Positions 22,758 to 33,628 are shown, counted from the first letter of the stretch. The stretch is 64,000 bases of DNA from Croceicoccus marinus (GCF_001661675.2 NZ_CP019602.1:2891501-2955500); one strand, 5' to 3'. The notes: generated by a model from the sequence alone, not told the origin. Made by a program: numbers and translations.

Positions 22758-25700
22758 ATGGATCTGCGCAACATCTCGGCCTGGTCGATCCGCAACCCGG
22801 TCGTTCCCATCGTGCTTTTCGCCGGGCTGATGCTGGCTGGCATCGTCAGCTTCATGCGGATGGAGGTGCAGGACCAGCCTGACATCGAATTCCCGATCGT
22901 CATCGTCACCATCTCGCAGCCGGGCGCCGCGCCGACCGAGATCGAGAACCAGATCACCCAGCTGGTCGAAGCCGCGGTCCAGAACGTCGAGGGCGTGGTC
23001 AACATCAACTCCACCACCAGCGAAGGCAATTCGCAAACGGTGGCGGAGTTCGAGATCGGCGCCGACGTCGCGCAAGCCGTGAACGAGGTGACTGCCGCCA
23101 TCGACCAGATCCGCGGCGAACTGCCCGACGGCATCCTGGAACCGCGCGTATTCCGCGCGCAGACATCGTCGGAACCCATCGGCTATTTCGCGGTGGCGGC
23201 GCCCGACATGACGATCGAGCAATTGAGCTGGTTCGTCGACGACACGGTTACCAAGCGCCTGCTGTCCATTCCCGGCCTGGCCGAGATCAGCCGTGCGGGC
23301 GGCGTGGACCGCGAGATCCTGGTCGTGCTGGACCCGGCGCGCATGCAGTCACTGGGCGTGACCGCCAGCCAGGTGAACGCACAGCTTCGCCAGCTTAACG
23401 TCGATGCCGCTGGCGGCCAGGCCGAGGTGGCCGGCTCGCGACAGTCGGTGCGCGTGCTGGGCAATGCCGAAACCGCGTATGAGCTGTCGCAGCTGCAGAT
23501 CCCGCTGGGCGGCGGCCGCACCGTCAGGCTGGCCGATTTCGCGACGGTCTCCGATCGCTATAGCGAGGTTACCTCGCTTGCGAAGGTGTCCGGCCGGCAG
23601 GTCGTCACCTTCTCGATCGCGCGTGCGCGCGGCGCCTCTGACGTCAGCGTCTTCGATGCCGCCATGGAACAGCTCGACCAGATCGCCGAGGAAAACCCCG
23701 GCGTGACCTTCGAGACGCTGTTCACCTCGGTCCCCTATACCAAGGCCCAGTACAAGAGCTCGATCCATGCCATGGTCGAGGGTGCCGTGCTGGCCGTGCT
23801 GGTCGTCTTCCTGTTCCTGCGAGACTGGCGCGCCACCATCATCGCGGCGCTGGCGATCCCGCTGTCGGCGATCCCGACCTTCTATTTCATGGACCTGCTG
23901 GGCTTCACGCTCAACTCGCTGTCGCTGCTTGCGCTGGGGCTGGTCGCGGGCGTGCTGGTGGACGACGCCATCGTCGAGATCGAGAATATCGTGCGCCACA
24001 TGCGCATGGGCAAGAGCGCCTGGCAGGCGTCGATCGACGCCGCGGACGAGATCGGTCTGGCCGTGGTCGCCACCACCTTCTCGATCGTCGCGGTGTTCCT
24101 GCCGGTCGGGTTGATGGGCGGCGTTCCGGGGCAGTTCTTCAAGAATTTCGGCCTGACCGTCGTGGTGTCCGTGCTGATGAGCCTTGCGGTCGCGCGCATG
24201 ATCACGCCGATGGTCGCGGCCTATTTCCTCAAGGCCAAGGGTCACGCCAGCCACGGCGAAGGCAGGCTGATGGACCGCTACATGAGCGTGCTGCGCTGGT
24301 CGCTCGACCACTCCAAGGCCGTCGCACATCGCCGGTCGCTGACGCGCGAGCCGGTGCATTTCAGCTCGGCCCTGTTGGAAATCCTGTTTACGCTGCTGGT
24401 GCTGGCTGCGCTGGTCGGCGGCCTCTATGTCGGCTTTACGTTCGTCTATGCCAAGCTCGACCTCACCGTAATCCTGCCGACCAATCCCGGCCCGTGGCTG
24501 CAACCGCTCGTCGGCCTGGCCAAGCTGGTGATCGAGGCAATCTTCTTCTTGGCGGTGATGGTCGTGCCGGCGATATTCGCCTTTGTCGCGGTCAAGCTAT
24601 TGGGGCTGCTGTTCAAGCTGATGGGCGGCCATGTCGCGCGCTATCATGCCTATTACACCGGTCGGTGGTCGGCCCGGCTGCGCGATCACCGGTCGTGGAT
24701 GGTCGGGATCGGCTTGGGATCGTTTATCTGGTCGGTCATGCTGATGATGTCCGTGCCGATGCAGTTCTTCCCCAATTTCGATTCGGACTTCAGCCGGATC
24801 CGCCTGGAAATGGTACCCGGCACCACTCTCGAACAAACCGAGGCGGTGATGGACCGCGTCGCGGGCATCGTGAACGAACGCCCCGAGGTTCGCAGCGCGC
24901 TGGTGCGCGTGAACGAGGGCAATGGCCGCATGTTCATCAACCTGCGCGAGGACCGCGAAAAGACCCAGCAGGAGTTCGAGCGCGAGCTGACCCCGATGCT
25001 GCAGAACATCCCCGATGCACGCGTCAGCTTCCAGGACAACCAGGGCGGCGGCGGAACGGGCCGCGCGATTTCTGTCATGCTGGCGGGATCCGATCCCGAA
25101 CTGCTCGAAAGCACCGCGCGCGAACTGGCCGACCAGATGCGGACCATCCCCGGCACGGTCGCGCCGCGCGTGGAAGCCGATCTGCAGCGTCCCGAACTGA
25201 TCATCCGTCCTCGCGCCGACCTGGCGGCGAGCCTTGGTGTGACGACCGCATCGCTCAGCCAGACGATCCGCATCGCCACGCTGGGCGATATCGACCAGAA
25301 CGCGGCGCGCTTCTCGCTGTCGGACCGGCAGATCCCGATCCGCACGCGCCTGTCGGAAGATTCGCGGCGCGATCTGGACGTGATCCGCAACCTGCCGGTG
25401 CAGACCGCATCGGGCGGATCAGTTCCGCTGGAACGCGTGGCGGAAATCGGCTTCGGCTCGGGCCCCACGACGATCCAGCGCTATAACCAGCAGCGCCGCG
25501 TGTTCGTGGGCGCCGACCTGGCCCCGGGCGTCGCCAAGGGCACCGTGGACGAGGCCATTCAGCAACTGCCGATCATGCAGAACCTGCCGACAGGCGTGTC
25601 GAACGAGGCGTTCGGCGTTGACCAGTTCCAGGAAGAGATGCTCAGCTCGTTCAGCATCGCCCTTGCATCCGGCATCCTGCTTGTCTTCGCGGTGCTGGTA

Positions 25701-26228
25701 CTGTTGTACCACCGCTTCATTTCGCCGCTGGTCAACATGGGTTCGCTTTTCCTCGCTCCGTTGGGGGGCATCATCCTGCTGATCCTGACGGGCTATGAAC
25801 TGTCGATGCCGGTCTTCATCGGCATATTGATGCTGTTCGGCATCGTGGCGAAGAACTCGATCCTGCTGATCGATTTCGCGATCGAGGAAATGGCTGCCGG
25901 AGCCGGGCGCATGCAGGCCATCGTGGAAGCGGGCCACAAGCGCGCGCAGCCGATCGTGATGACGACGGTCGCGATGACCATGGGCATGATCCCGACGGCA
26001 GTCTCGCTGTCAGGCGATTCGGCCTGGCGGGCGCCGATGGGCATCATCGTGATCGGCGGCCTGATCCTGTCCACCTTGTTGACGCTGCTGATCGTGCCGG
26101 CGGGCTTCAGCCTTGCCGACGGGTTCGAAAAGCGCGTCGGCCCTGTGCTGCGCCGGCGTCTGCTGACCTATGATCCGTCGCATCGCGGCGAGGGCGGATC
26201 GCAACCCGACAGGCTGCCCGCCGAGTAG
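22758..26228 (+). CDS. RND family multidrug-type efflux permease with an extra internal membrane segment
   Basis: 1156 residues, about 110 longer than the usual 1020-1050 of AcrB/MdtB-like pumps. Hallmarks include the N-terminal VVPIVLFAGLMLAGIVSFM, the proton-relay aspartates in LVDDAIVEIENI (TM4), and the C-terminal repeat-half sequence GIVAKNSILLIDFA. The extra length lies at about residues 522-635, between TM6 and the usual TM7, and contains at least two hydrophobic stretches (LLEILFTLLVLAALVGG; EAIFFLAVMVVPAIFAFVAV). The rest of the second half is normal. Cotranscribed with the adaptor. Likely a proton-driven exporter of hydrophobic compounds, substrate unknown. Confidence 0.93.
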   Translation: MDLRNISAWSIRNPVVPIVLFAGLMLAGIVSFMRMEVQDQPDIEFPIVIVTISQPGAAPTEIENQITQLVEAAVQNVEGVVNINSTTSEGNSQTVAEFEIGADVAQAVNEVTAAIDQIRGELPDGILEPRVFRAQTSSEPIGYFAVAAPDMTIEQLSWFVDDTVTKRLLSIPGLAEISRAGGVDREILVVLDPARMQSLGVTASQVNAQLRQLNVDAAGGQAEVAGSRQSVRVLGNAETAYELSQLQIPLGGGRTVRLADFATVSDRYSEVTSLAKVSGRQVVTFSIARARGASDVSVFDAAMEQLDQIAEENPGVTFETLFTSVPYTKAQYKSSIHAMVEGAVLAVLVVFLFLRDWRATIIAALAIPLSAIPTFYFMDLLGFTLNSLSLLALGLVAGVLVDDAIVEIENIVRHMRMGKSAWQASIDAADEIGLAVVATTFSIVAVFLPVGLMGGVPGQFFKNFGLTVVVSVLMSLAVARMITPMVAAYFLKAKGHASHGEGRLMDRYMSVLRWSLDHSKAVAHRRSLTREPVHFSSALLEILFTLLVLAALVGGLYVGFTFVYAKLDLTVILPTNPGPWLQPLVGLAKLVIEAIFFLAVMVVPAIFAFVAVKLLGLLFKLMGGHVARYHAYYTGRWSARLRDHRSWMVGIGLGSFIWSVMLMMSVPMQFFPNFDSDFSRIRLEMVPGTTLEQTEAVMDRVAGIVNERPEVRSALVRVNEGNGRMFINLREDREKTQQEFERELTPMLQNIPDARVSFQDNQGGGGTGRAISVMLAGSDPELLESTARELADQMRTIPGTVAPRVEADLQRPELIIRPRADLAASLGVTTASLSQTIRIATLGDIDQNAARFSLSDRQIPIRTRLSEDSRRDLDVIRNLPVQTASGGSVPLERVAEIGFGSGPTTIQRYNQQRRVFVGADLAPGVAKGTVDEAIQQLPIMQNLPTGVSNEAFGVDQFQEEMLSSFSIALASGILLVFAVLVLLYHRFISPLVNMGSLFLAPLGGIILLILTGYELSMPVFIGILMLFGIVAKNSILLIDFAIEEMAAGAGRMQAIVEAGHKRAQPIVMTTVAMTMGMIPTAVSLSGDSAWRAPMGIIVIGGLILSTLLTLLIVPAGFSLADGFEKRVGPVLRRRLLTYDPSHRGEGGSQPDRLPAE

Positions 26229-26244
26229 GCGGTAGCGAGATCCT

Positions 26245-27513
26245 TTGACGCAGCAGCCAGTCACCCACGCTATCGAGGAGCAGGTCGACCGCGGACAGAC
26301 CATGCGGCGCGTGGCGACCGGCCTGCTGGTCCTGATGGCGATCATCTTCGTCATCGCCCGCAGCTTCGAGGAGCGCGTGTCCGGGCTGGATTTCGTCACC
26401 GCCTTTGCCGAGGCGGCGATGGTGGGCGCGCTGGCGGACTGGTTCGCGGTGACCGCCCTGTTCCGCCACCCGCTGGGCATTCCGATCCCGCACACCGCGA
26501 TTATTCCGACCAACAAGGATCGCATCGCCGATTCCATGGCGCACTTCCTGCGATCGAATTTCCTGACCCCCGCAGTGGTCGCGCGGCGGATGCGCGCCAT
26601 GAACGTGGCGCGTGCAGCAGGCGATTACCTCGCCGCGCCCCCGCGCGAGGCAGGGCCCGGCGTCCGCGCCGGAGCGACCGAACTGCTGGCACAGGCGCTG
26701 GAATCGCTCGACCCGCAAAGGCTGGGCGACCATGTCCGGCACGGCCTGGCGGCGCAGCTGGAACGGCTTGAGGTGTCGCCGCTGCTGGGGCAGATGCTGT
26801 CTGCCGCGATCGCCGACAAGCGGCACCTGCCGCTGCTTGAATCCATCGTGCGATGGGCCGGGCGGACGCTGGAGGCGAACGAGAGCCTGGTCCGGACCAT
26901 GATCCACGACCGGGCCAATGCGCTGCTGCGCTTTACGGGGCTCGACGAACGGCTTGCCAATTCCGTGCTGGACGGACTGTACCGCCTGCTGGCCGAGATG
27001 CTGGTCGATCCCGACCATCCGCTGCGGACCAAGGTCGAGGAGGGGTTGGAGAAGCTGGCCCACGACCTCGTCCACGATCCGGAAACCCGCGCCAGGGTCG
27101 AGGGGATGAAGCAGGAGATGATCGGCAATCCCGCAGTGGTAGGCTGGTGGCAGGGCGTGTGGGAGCGCCTGCGCGGCAGCCTGATCGAAGCTGCACGCAA
27201 TCCCGACAGCCAGCTGGGCGGCCAGTTCGCCGGAGCGCTGCAGGAACTGGGTGACGCGCTGCGCAGCGATGTGCGCCTGCAGTCGCAGGTCAACCGATTT
27301 GCCCGGCGCAGCGCGGTGGGCATCACCGGCCGCTATGGCGACCAGATCGTCCGGCTGGTGTCGGAAACGGTCAAGCGCTGGGACGCCACCACCATCACCC
27401 AGCGGGTCGAGGGCGCAGTAGGCCGCGACCTGCAGTTCATCCGGATCAACGGCACTTTGGTGGGCGGACTGGTCGGGCTGACGATCCATGCACTGGACGT
27501 CTGGGTGCTCTGA
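26245..27513 (+). CDS. DUF445 family membrane protein
   Basis: 422 residues from a TTG at 26245, 16 nt after the RND permease gene; ATG at 26302 (MRRVATGLL) is an alternative start. An N-terminal transmembrane helix, a conserved segment (FAEAAMVGALADWFAVTALFRHPLGIPIPHTAIIP), a long helical region (about 110-370), and a C-terminal hydrophobic segment (NGTLVGGLVGLTIHAL) are the DUF445 layout seen in YjiN-type proteins. Function unknown. Its position suggests it is read through from the efflux operon. It converges with the next gene, both stops lying in a short inverted repeat. Confidence 0.88.
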   Translation: MTQQPVTHAIEEQVDRGQTMRRVATGLLVLMAIIFVIARSFEERVSGLDFVTAFAEAAMVGALADWFAVTALFRHPLGIPIPHTAIIPTNKDRIADSMAHFLRSNFLTPAVVARRMRAMNVARAAGDYLAAPPREAGPGVRAGATELLAQALESLDPQRLGDHVRHGLAAQLERLEVSPLLGQMLSAAIADKRHLPLLESIVRWAGRTLEANESLVRTMIHDRANALLRFTGLDERLANSVLDGLYRLLAEMLVDPDHPLRTKVEEGLEKLAHDLVHDPETRARVEGMKQEMIGNPAVVGWWQGVWERLRGSLIEAARNPDSQLGGQFAGALQELGDALRSDVRLQSQVNRFARRSAVGITGRYGDQIVRLVSETVKRWDATTITQRVEGAVGRDLQFIRINGTLVGGLVGLTIHALDVWVL

Positions 27514-27529
27514 CCGCCAGGGGGGTCAG
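27510..27529. terminator. Short inverted repeat spanning two convergent stop codons
   Basis: CTGACC (27510-27515) and GGTCAG (27524-27529) form a 6-bp stem that includes the stops of both the DUF445 gene and the convergent TonB-C-like gene. It might act as a weak bidirectional terminator; there is no clear U-tract. Confidence 0.3.
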
Positions 27530-28449
27530 CTCGGTATCATGTAGCGGATCGTGGTAAGGTGCCATGACCGCATTGGCCGGCCCTCGGCATCCAGCGCTGG
27601 ACTATAACGCGCCGTGCCGCGAAACGCATCGCAGACCCCTTTTCCGAAATCATCGATGTTCGTGGTCCCAATGATGGTACACTCACCCACGCTGCCATTA
27701 TCTTCGACGATCAGTCGTACGCGAAGGATCGCCATCCGCCGATCGGCCGGAGCCGCTGACGGGTACCGCGCCTGGATTTCGCGGGCCATCTTTTCTCCGC
27801 TTTCCTCGACCAGCACTGGAGGCATCGATCTTGCCCGGCTCGCATCGGGATCGAGTCCGATAGCGCCCATCAGATTATAGGTACAGTCGTTCAGCACCTT
27901 GAACACATTGGCCATGGCTCCGGTATTCAGGGCAAGATCGCGCCTTATCGAACCGGCGAATTCGATCCGCTCCATCGTGGCCAGCGCCTGTTGTTGGTCT
28001 TCAGGCAGGAAATTGCGGACGGGCCGTGGTTCGAAGTCGGACAGCGGCTCTGGATGAAAGGAAAGATTGCTGACGATGATGACATTGCCGTCGTCGACCG
28101 ATCCTTGGTTCGCACTTGCTTCGGCGGAAACACCGGTGTCTGGACCGAGGCTGACTTTCAGCGGGAAGTTGACGGAACCGGCCCGCCAGCTGGGTGCCCG
28201 AAGCTTGGCGTGGTGCCCCAGCAACATCAGTTCCAGCGAGCTTGACGGCACGAATTGCGAAATCCGCAGGGCGATCGCGTCGTCGCCTTCACTAAAGCTG
28301 CGAACGATCGTGCACCGGTCGGGGGCAAAATTGACGAACCACCGTGACGTGGGATCAAGGACGATCGGGTCCTTGGCCAGCGCATCCACCGATGTGACGG
28401 ACAGGCATAGTATGGAAAGGGCAGAAAGCCCCGATTTCAATTTGGACAT
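27526..28449 (-). CDS. Secreted protein with a TonB-C-like C-terminal domain
   Basis: 307 residues. A Sec signal peptide (MSKLKSGLSALSILCLSVTS, cleavage probably after VDALA) is followed by a beta-rich region of unknown type (about 30-150). The last 75 residues resemble a TonB/energy-transducer C-terminal domain (ILRVRLIVEDNGSVGECTI, followed by an ARYSPALDAEGRPM strand pair). No transmembrane anchor or proline-rich linker is present, so it is not a classical TonB. Its base composition is visibly less GC-rich than neighbouring genes, with more A/T-ending codons, which may mean later acquisition. ATG at 28449 is preferred; 28467 is an alternative. It follows the etfA terminator and must have its own promoter. 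Confidence 0.7.
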   Translation of the reverse strand: MSKLKSGLSALSILCLSVTSVDALAKDPIVLDPTSRWFVNFAPDRCTIVRSFSEGDDAIALRISQFVPSSSLELMLLGHHAKLRAPSWRAGSVNFPLKVSLGPDTGVSAEASANQGSVDDGNVIIVSNLSFHPEPLSDFEPRPVRNFLPEDQQQALATMERIEFAGSIRRDLALNTGAMANVFKVLNDCTYNLMGAIGLDPDASRARSMPPVLVEESGEKMAREIQARYPSAAPADRRMAILRVRLIVEDNGSVGECTIIGTTNIDDFGKGVCDAFRGTARYSPALDAEGRPMRSWHLTTIRYMIPS

Positions 28450-28507
28450 TGCGACCCCCCGGACCATCGCCGCGAACCCGCGTCGATTCAGCCAAGCTAT
28501 CGCAACT

Positions 28508-28549
28508 TGCTTTAAAAACAAGAAACCCGGCTGCAGATGGCCGGGTTTC
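28508..28549 (-). terminator. Rho-independent terminator of etfBA
   Basis: On the minus strand, GAAACCCGGC (28549-28540) and GCCGGGTTTC (28531-28522) form a perfect 10-bp stem with an 8-nt loop, followed by TTGTTTTTAAAG. It lies 26 nt past the etfA stop. Confidence 0.9.
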
Positions 28550-28575
28550 CTGTCATTCAATATTTCGCAAAGCGT

Positions 28576-29505
28576 TCACAGCTTCCCGGTCAGCTCCGGC
28601 ACCGCCTTGTAGAGGTCGGCGACGAGACCGATGTCGGCGACCTGGAAGATGGGTGCGTCCTCGTCCTTGTTGATGGCGATGATGGTCTTCGAATCCTTCA
28701 TGCCCGCCAGGTGCTGGATCGCGCCAGATATGCCGATGGCGATGTAGACTTCGGGCGCGACGATCTTGCCGGTCTGGCCGACCTGGTAGTCGTTGGGGAC
28801 ATAGCCTGCGTCGACCGCGGCGCGCGATGCGCCCACGCCCGCACCCAGTCTGTCGGCGAGCGGCATGATGATCTGCTCGAACGTCTCGCCGTCCTTCAGC
28901 GCGCGGCCGCCCGAGACGATGATCTTGGCAGATGTCAGCTCGGGCCGCTCGCTCTCGGCCAGTTCGGCGGACACGAAGCTGGACTTGCCGGTGTCGCCCG
29001 TGCTGGCGACCGCTTCGATCTCGGCGGATCCGCTTGTCGCTTCGGCCTTGTCGAAGGCGGTGCCGCGTACGGTGATGACCAGCTTGGCGTCCGTGCTCTC
29101 GACCGTGGCAATGGCGTTGCCCGCATAGATCGGGCGGGTGAAGCTCTTCTCGCCCTCGACCGACAGGATGTCGCTGATCTGCATCACGTCGAGCAGCGCC
29201 GCCACGCGCGGGGCGATGTTCTTGCCGGTGGTGGTGGCGGGGAACAGCACCGCGTCATGGTGATCCATCAGCCCCTTAATCAGCGGCGCGACATTCTCGG
29301 CCAGCTGGTGTTCGTAGGCCGCGTCATCCGCGACATGGACCTTGCCCACGCCCGCGATCTTGCTTGCGGCTTCGGCGACCGCGCTGCAGCCCGCGCCCGC
29401 GACCAGCAGGTGCACCTCGCCCAGCTTCGATGCCGCCGTTACGGTTGCCAGCGTCGCATCGCCCAGATGTGCATTGTCGTGATCGACATAAACAAGCGTC
29501 TTCAT
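28576..29505 (-). CDS. etfA: Electron transfer flavoprotein alpha subunit
   Basis: 309 residues. The N-terminal domain ([22 protein letters not shown]) pairs with EtfB. The C-terminal FAD domain holds the conserved [44 protein letters not shown] and [14 protein letters not shown], which bind FAD. The EtfAB heterodimer carries electrons from acyl-CoA and other dehydrogenases to ETF-ubiquinone oxidoreductase. It is 24 nt downstream of etfB with a good Shine-Dalgarno (AAGGAAAG), and is followed by a strong terminator. It fits functionally with the branched-chain 2-oxoacid dehydrogenase operon elsewhere in the window, whose products feed acyl-CoA dehydrogenases. Confidence 0.96.
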   Translation of the reverse strand: MKTLVYVDHDNAHLGDATLATVTAASKLGEVHLLVAGAGCSAVAEAASKIAGVGKVHVADDAAYEHQLAENVAPLIKGLMDHHDAVLFPATTTGKNIAPRVAALLDVMQISDILSVEGEKSFTRPIYAGNAIATVESTDAKLVITVRGTAFDKAEATSGSAEIEAVASTGDTGKSSFVSAELAESERPELTSAKIIVSGGRALKDGETFEQIIMPLADRLGAGVGASRAAVDAGYVPNDYQVGQTGKIVAPEVYIAIGISGAIQHLAGMKDSKTIIAINKDEDAPIFQVADIGLVADLYKAVPELTGKL

Positions 29506-29529
29506 GATCTCTTTCCTTCCCGGGATCGC

Positions 29530-30276
29530 TTACGCGACGCCCATGGCCTTCAGCTTGGCGACGAGTTCATCGACATCGGCGACCTTCACGCCCGCCTGCC
29601 GCACCGGCGGTTCGGACACCTTCAGCGTCTTCAGGCGAGGCGCGATGTCGACGCCGTAATCGGCCGGCGTCTTCGTCTCCAAGGGCTTCTTCTTCGCCTT
29701 CATGATGTTGGGCAGGCTCGCATAGCGCGGCTCGTTCAGGCGCAGATCCGTCGTGATGATCGCGGGCGTCGACAGGCGCACCGTCTCGAGCCCGCCGTCG
29801 ACTTCGCGCGTCACCTTCACGTGGTCGCCGTCCATCTCGACCTTCGATGCGAACGTGCCCTGCGGCAGCTCCATCAGCGCGGCCAGCATCTGGCCCGTCT
29901 GGTTGCTGTCGTCGTCGATCGCCTGCTTGCCCAGGATGATCAGGCCCGGTTCGACTTCCGCAGCCACCGCCTTCAGGATCTTGGCCACCGCGAGAGGCTC
30001 GACCTCGTCATCGGTCTCGACCAGCACCGCGCTGTCCGCGCCCATCGCCAGCGCCGTGCGCAATGTCTCCTGCGCCTTCGCAGGCCCGATGCTCACCGCC
30101 ACGATCTCGTCAATCGCGCCCGCTTCCTTCAGGCGGATCGCTTCCTCGACCGCGATCTCGTCGAACGGGTTCATGCTCATCTTCACATTCGCAAGATCGA
30201 CACCGGAACCATCCGCCTTCACGCGCGGCTTCACATTGTAATCGATCACCCGCTTTACCGGGACCAGGGCTTTCAT
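29530..30276 (-). CDS. etfB: Electron transfer flavoprotein beta subunit
   Basis: 248 residues. Signature sequences are [19 protein letters not shown] at the start, [19 protein letters not shown], and [19 protein letters not shown], the AMP-binding region of the family. ATG at 30276 has GGAGAA upstream; the frame is open further upstream but that part is intergenic. First gene of etfBA, with its own promoter after the sucC terminator. Confidence 0.96.
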   Translation of the reverse strand: MKALVPVKRVIDYNVKPRVKADGSGVDLANVKMSMNPFDEIAVEEAIRLKEAGAIDEIVAVSIGPAKAQETLRTALAMGADSAVLVETDDEVEPLAVAKILKAVAAEVEPGLIILGKQAIDDDSNQTGQMLAALMELPQGTFASKVEMDGDHVKVTREVDGGLETVRLSTPAIITTDLRLNEPRYASLPNIMKAKKKPLETKTPADYGVDIAPRLKTLKVSEPPVRQAGVKVADVDELVAKLKAMGVA

Positions 30277-30345
30277 GAAGGTTTCTCCCATCGATAGGTT
30301 TGGCGACCGGGCCGAAATCAGGCTGCATCGCCGTATCGAGCTGGC

Positions 30346-30374
30346 TTCTAGATAGTTGCTTACCAATACGTCAA
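30346..30374 (-). promoter_or_regulatory. Probable sigma70-type promoter of etfBA
   Basis: On the minus strand, TTGACG (30374-30369), a 17-nt spacer and CTAGAA (30351-30346), about 70 nt ahead of the etfB ATG and downstream of the sucC terminator. Confidence 0.4.
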
Positions 30375-30409
30375 GCAAATGCTATCTACGTCATGCCAGT
30401 GCTTCTGGC

Positions 30410-30446
30410 AAAAAGAAGGGGGCACCCAGGCCCCCTTCCGTTTTTG
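30410..30446 (-). terminator. Rho-independent terminator of sucC
   Basis: On the minus strand, GAAGGGGGC (30438-30430), a 6-nt loop and GCCCCCTTC (30423-30415) are followed by TTTTTGCC. On the plus strand the same stem is also followed by CGTTTTT, so it could work in both directions. It lies 25 nt past the sucC stop. Confidence 0.92.
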
Positions 30447-30462
30447 CAATGATGGATCGCGA

Positions 30463-31662
<1,200 letters not shown>

Positions 31663-31883
31663 CGAAATAATCCTCGCCAATGCCTGTTGCGGCCGCCGGG
31701 CCGCCGAAGGAAGGGTTCGCTTTGCATGCGTCTAAGCATAGGCACGCGCCGTTGAAAAGGGCGCTTGGCGCCTAAAAAGGGGTGGCTGGCGCAATGTTGT
31801 TGTACTTTGCGAAGCATTAGCAGCAAATCCCGCCAACGAGACGCTTCGCGCCTGCGGTCAAGCTATGCCAAAAGGGAGGCCGC

Positions 31884-32663
31884 ATGCTTGATTACACCCG
31901 ATTCGACGCGATCATGGCCGAAGCCGCGCGCATTGCGATGGCCGAGTTTCCCGGCGCGGGCAACGCGACTACCTCGTGGCGCAAGGAGGACGACACGCCT
32001 GTCTGCGCCGCCGACCTGGCGGTGAACCGCTTCCTGGCCGAATCGCTACGCAAGCTGCTGCCTTCTGCGGCCTGGCTGTCAGAGGAAACGGCGGACGATG
32101 CCGACCGGACGAAGGGCGGCCTGCTGTGGCTGGTCGATCCCATCGACGGGACACGTGATTTCCTCCGCGGGCGAGCGGGATGGGCGGTTTCGGTCGCGCT
32201 GGTCAGCAATGGCCGGCCGCTGATCGCCAGGCTGGCAGCCCCCGCACGCGGCGAGCTATGGGCTGCCGAAGCGGGCCGGGGAGCGCGGCGCAACGGCCTG
32301 GCCTTGAGAGCCAGTGCGCGGTCCGATTTCGCGGGCGCGCGCATACCGGCGGATGCAGGGCTGCCGCTACCGCCGCTCGTCAATGTGGCCAAGCCCAATT
32401 CGATCGCCTTGCGGATCGCGCTTGTCGCCAGCGGAGAGGCCGATCTGGCAGCTAGCACGCGGCTTGGCTATGAATGGGACATCGGCGCCGCTGCTCTGAT
32501 CGCGCGCGAGGCTGGTGCGGTGGTGACCGATGCGGTCGGCCAGCAACTCGCGTTCAACAAGCTCGACCCACGTGCGAAAGGCATTCTGGCCAGCGCACCC
32601 GCCATTCACCGGGAAGCGACGGTCTGGCTGCGGGATCGCGATTCGCGCCTCCAGAGCCAATAG
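31884..32663 (+). CDS. Inositol monophosphatase family protein, CysQ/histidinol-phosphatase-like
   Basis: 259 residues. The Li-sensitive Mg-dependent phosphatase motifs are all present: LSEETADD (acid cluster), LWLVDPIDGTRDFLRG (DPxDGT) and YEWDIGAAALIAREAG (WDxAAG-like, here WDIGAA). Relatives act on 3'-phosphoadenosine 5'-phosphate, inositol or histidinol phosphate. The sequence looks closest to the CysQ branch, but I cannot decide. The Shine-Dalgarno GGGAGG is 5 nt ahead of the ATG. It is divergent from sucC and ends at a bidirectional terminator. Confidence 0.88.
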   Translation: MLDYTRFDAIMAEAARIAMAEFPGAGNATTSWRKEDDTPVCAADLAVNRFLAESLRKLLPSAAWLSEETADDADRTKGGLLWLVDPIDGTRDFLRGRAGWAVSVALVSNGRPLIARLAAPARGELWAAEAGRGARRNGLALRASARSDFAGARIPADAGLPLPPLVNVAKPNSIALRIALVASGEADLAASTRLGYEWDIGAAALIAREAGAVVTDAVGQQLAFNKLDPRAKGILASAPAIHREATVWLRDRDSRLQSQ

Positions 32664-32677
32664 GCGGCAACCGATCG

Positions 32678-32713
32678 AAAAGGCCCCGGCGGTTCGAACC
32701 GCCGGGGCCTTTC
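32678..32713. terminator. Bidirectional intrinsic terminator
   Basis: AAAGGCCCCGGCGGTTCGAACCGCCGGGGCCTTT is a perfect palindrome with A/T runs on both sides, centred on TTCGAA at 32693-32698. It serves both the CysQ-like gene (rightward) and the convergent OmpA gene. Confidence 0.93.
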
Positions 32714-32726
32714 CTCTCCGAACCGG

Positions 32727-33413
32727 TCAATTGTTCTGCGCGGCCTGCACATCCTGCTGGCTGATGGGCAGGATCTTGATTTCGACGCGGCGATTCATCG
32801 CGCGGCCTTCCTCGGTATCGTTGCTGGCGACGAAATAGGCCGGATCCTCGCCGAAGCCCTTGGTCGCGATGCGGGCCTGGGGCACGCCGCGATAGGTGAG
32901 GTAATTGGCCACCGCCTGCGCGCGCCGTTCCGACAATTGCTGGTTATAGGTGTCCGACCCGGTGTTGTCGGTGAAGCCATAGACGTCGATCAGGCTGTCG
33001 GGATAGTTCACCATCGACTGCGCGATGCCGTCCAGCGTTGTGCGGAAGCTGGGCGAGATTTCCGAGCTGTTGACCGGGAAGGTCACGCCATTGGGCAGGT
33101 TGAGATTGATGTACTCGCCATCCTGCTCGACCTCCACACCCGAGCCGGCGGTCACTTCCTTCAGCTCCTTGATCTGCTGGTCCATCTTGTACCCGACGAC
33201 GCCGCCGGCCGCGCCGCCGATGCCGGCGCCGACGATGCGGGCGGTCTTGCCGCCGATGATGCCGCCCAGCAGATAGCCGGCCGCGGCGCCCCCGGCGGTA
33301 CCGATGGCGGTGCGCGAAACCTTGCGTTCGCCCGTGTTGAGGTCGGTCACACAGGCCGACAGGCTGACGATCGACGTGGCGGCGAGAGCGGCTGCTACGA
33401 AACGGTTCTTCAT
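32727..33413 (-). CDS. OmpA-family outer-membrane lipoprotein with glycine zipper
   Basis: 228 residues. A lipoprotein signal peptide ends in SLSACVTD. A glycine-zipper segment (GTAGGAAAGYLLGGIIGGKTARI, here shown in part; about residues 38-75) precedes a C-terminal OmpA/MotB peptidoglycan-binding domain (about 105-220) with VYGFTDNTGSD, YNQQLSERRAQAVANYL and RAMNRRVEIKI. It tethers the outer membrane to peptidoglycan. Monocistronic, ending at the shared terminator. Confidence 0.92.
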   Translation of the reverse strand: MKNRFVAAALAATSIVSLSACVTDLNTGERKVSRTAIGTAGGAAAGYLLGGIIGGKTARIVGAGIGGAAGGVVGYKMDQQIKELKEVTAGSGVEVEQDGEYINLNLPNGVTFPVNSSEISPSFRTTLDGIAQSMVNYPDSLIDVYGFTDNTGSDTYNQQLSERRAQAVANYLTYRGVPQARIATKGFGEDPAYFVASNDTEEGRAMNRRVEIKILPISQQDVQAAQNN

Positions 33414-33628
33414 GGGATTGCGGTCCTCTTCTTTCTGTTTCCGCCAGCCGGTCGAATCTCCCTGACCGGCCCAAGGGCGGTTCAGCTAATGCAAAGAACG
33501 CGTCACCGGCTGGCTGCGTTCCCGGTCGAGCCGAGAGGGGTAGGGAAACGCAATCGCTTGCGGGTCGGACATGAATGCCGCTAATCGCGTTGCTACGCAA
33601 TCTGTCTCAACGACTGCAGAGCATCTAA

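Noticed and set aside
31746..31775. Hairpin GGCGC-TTG-GCGCC with T-rich flank upstream of sucC
   Set aside because: It is oriented as a minus-strand terminator, but no minus-strand gene precedes it; the stem is only 5 bp, so I did not call it.
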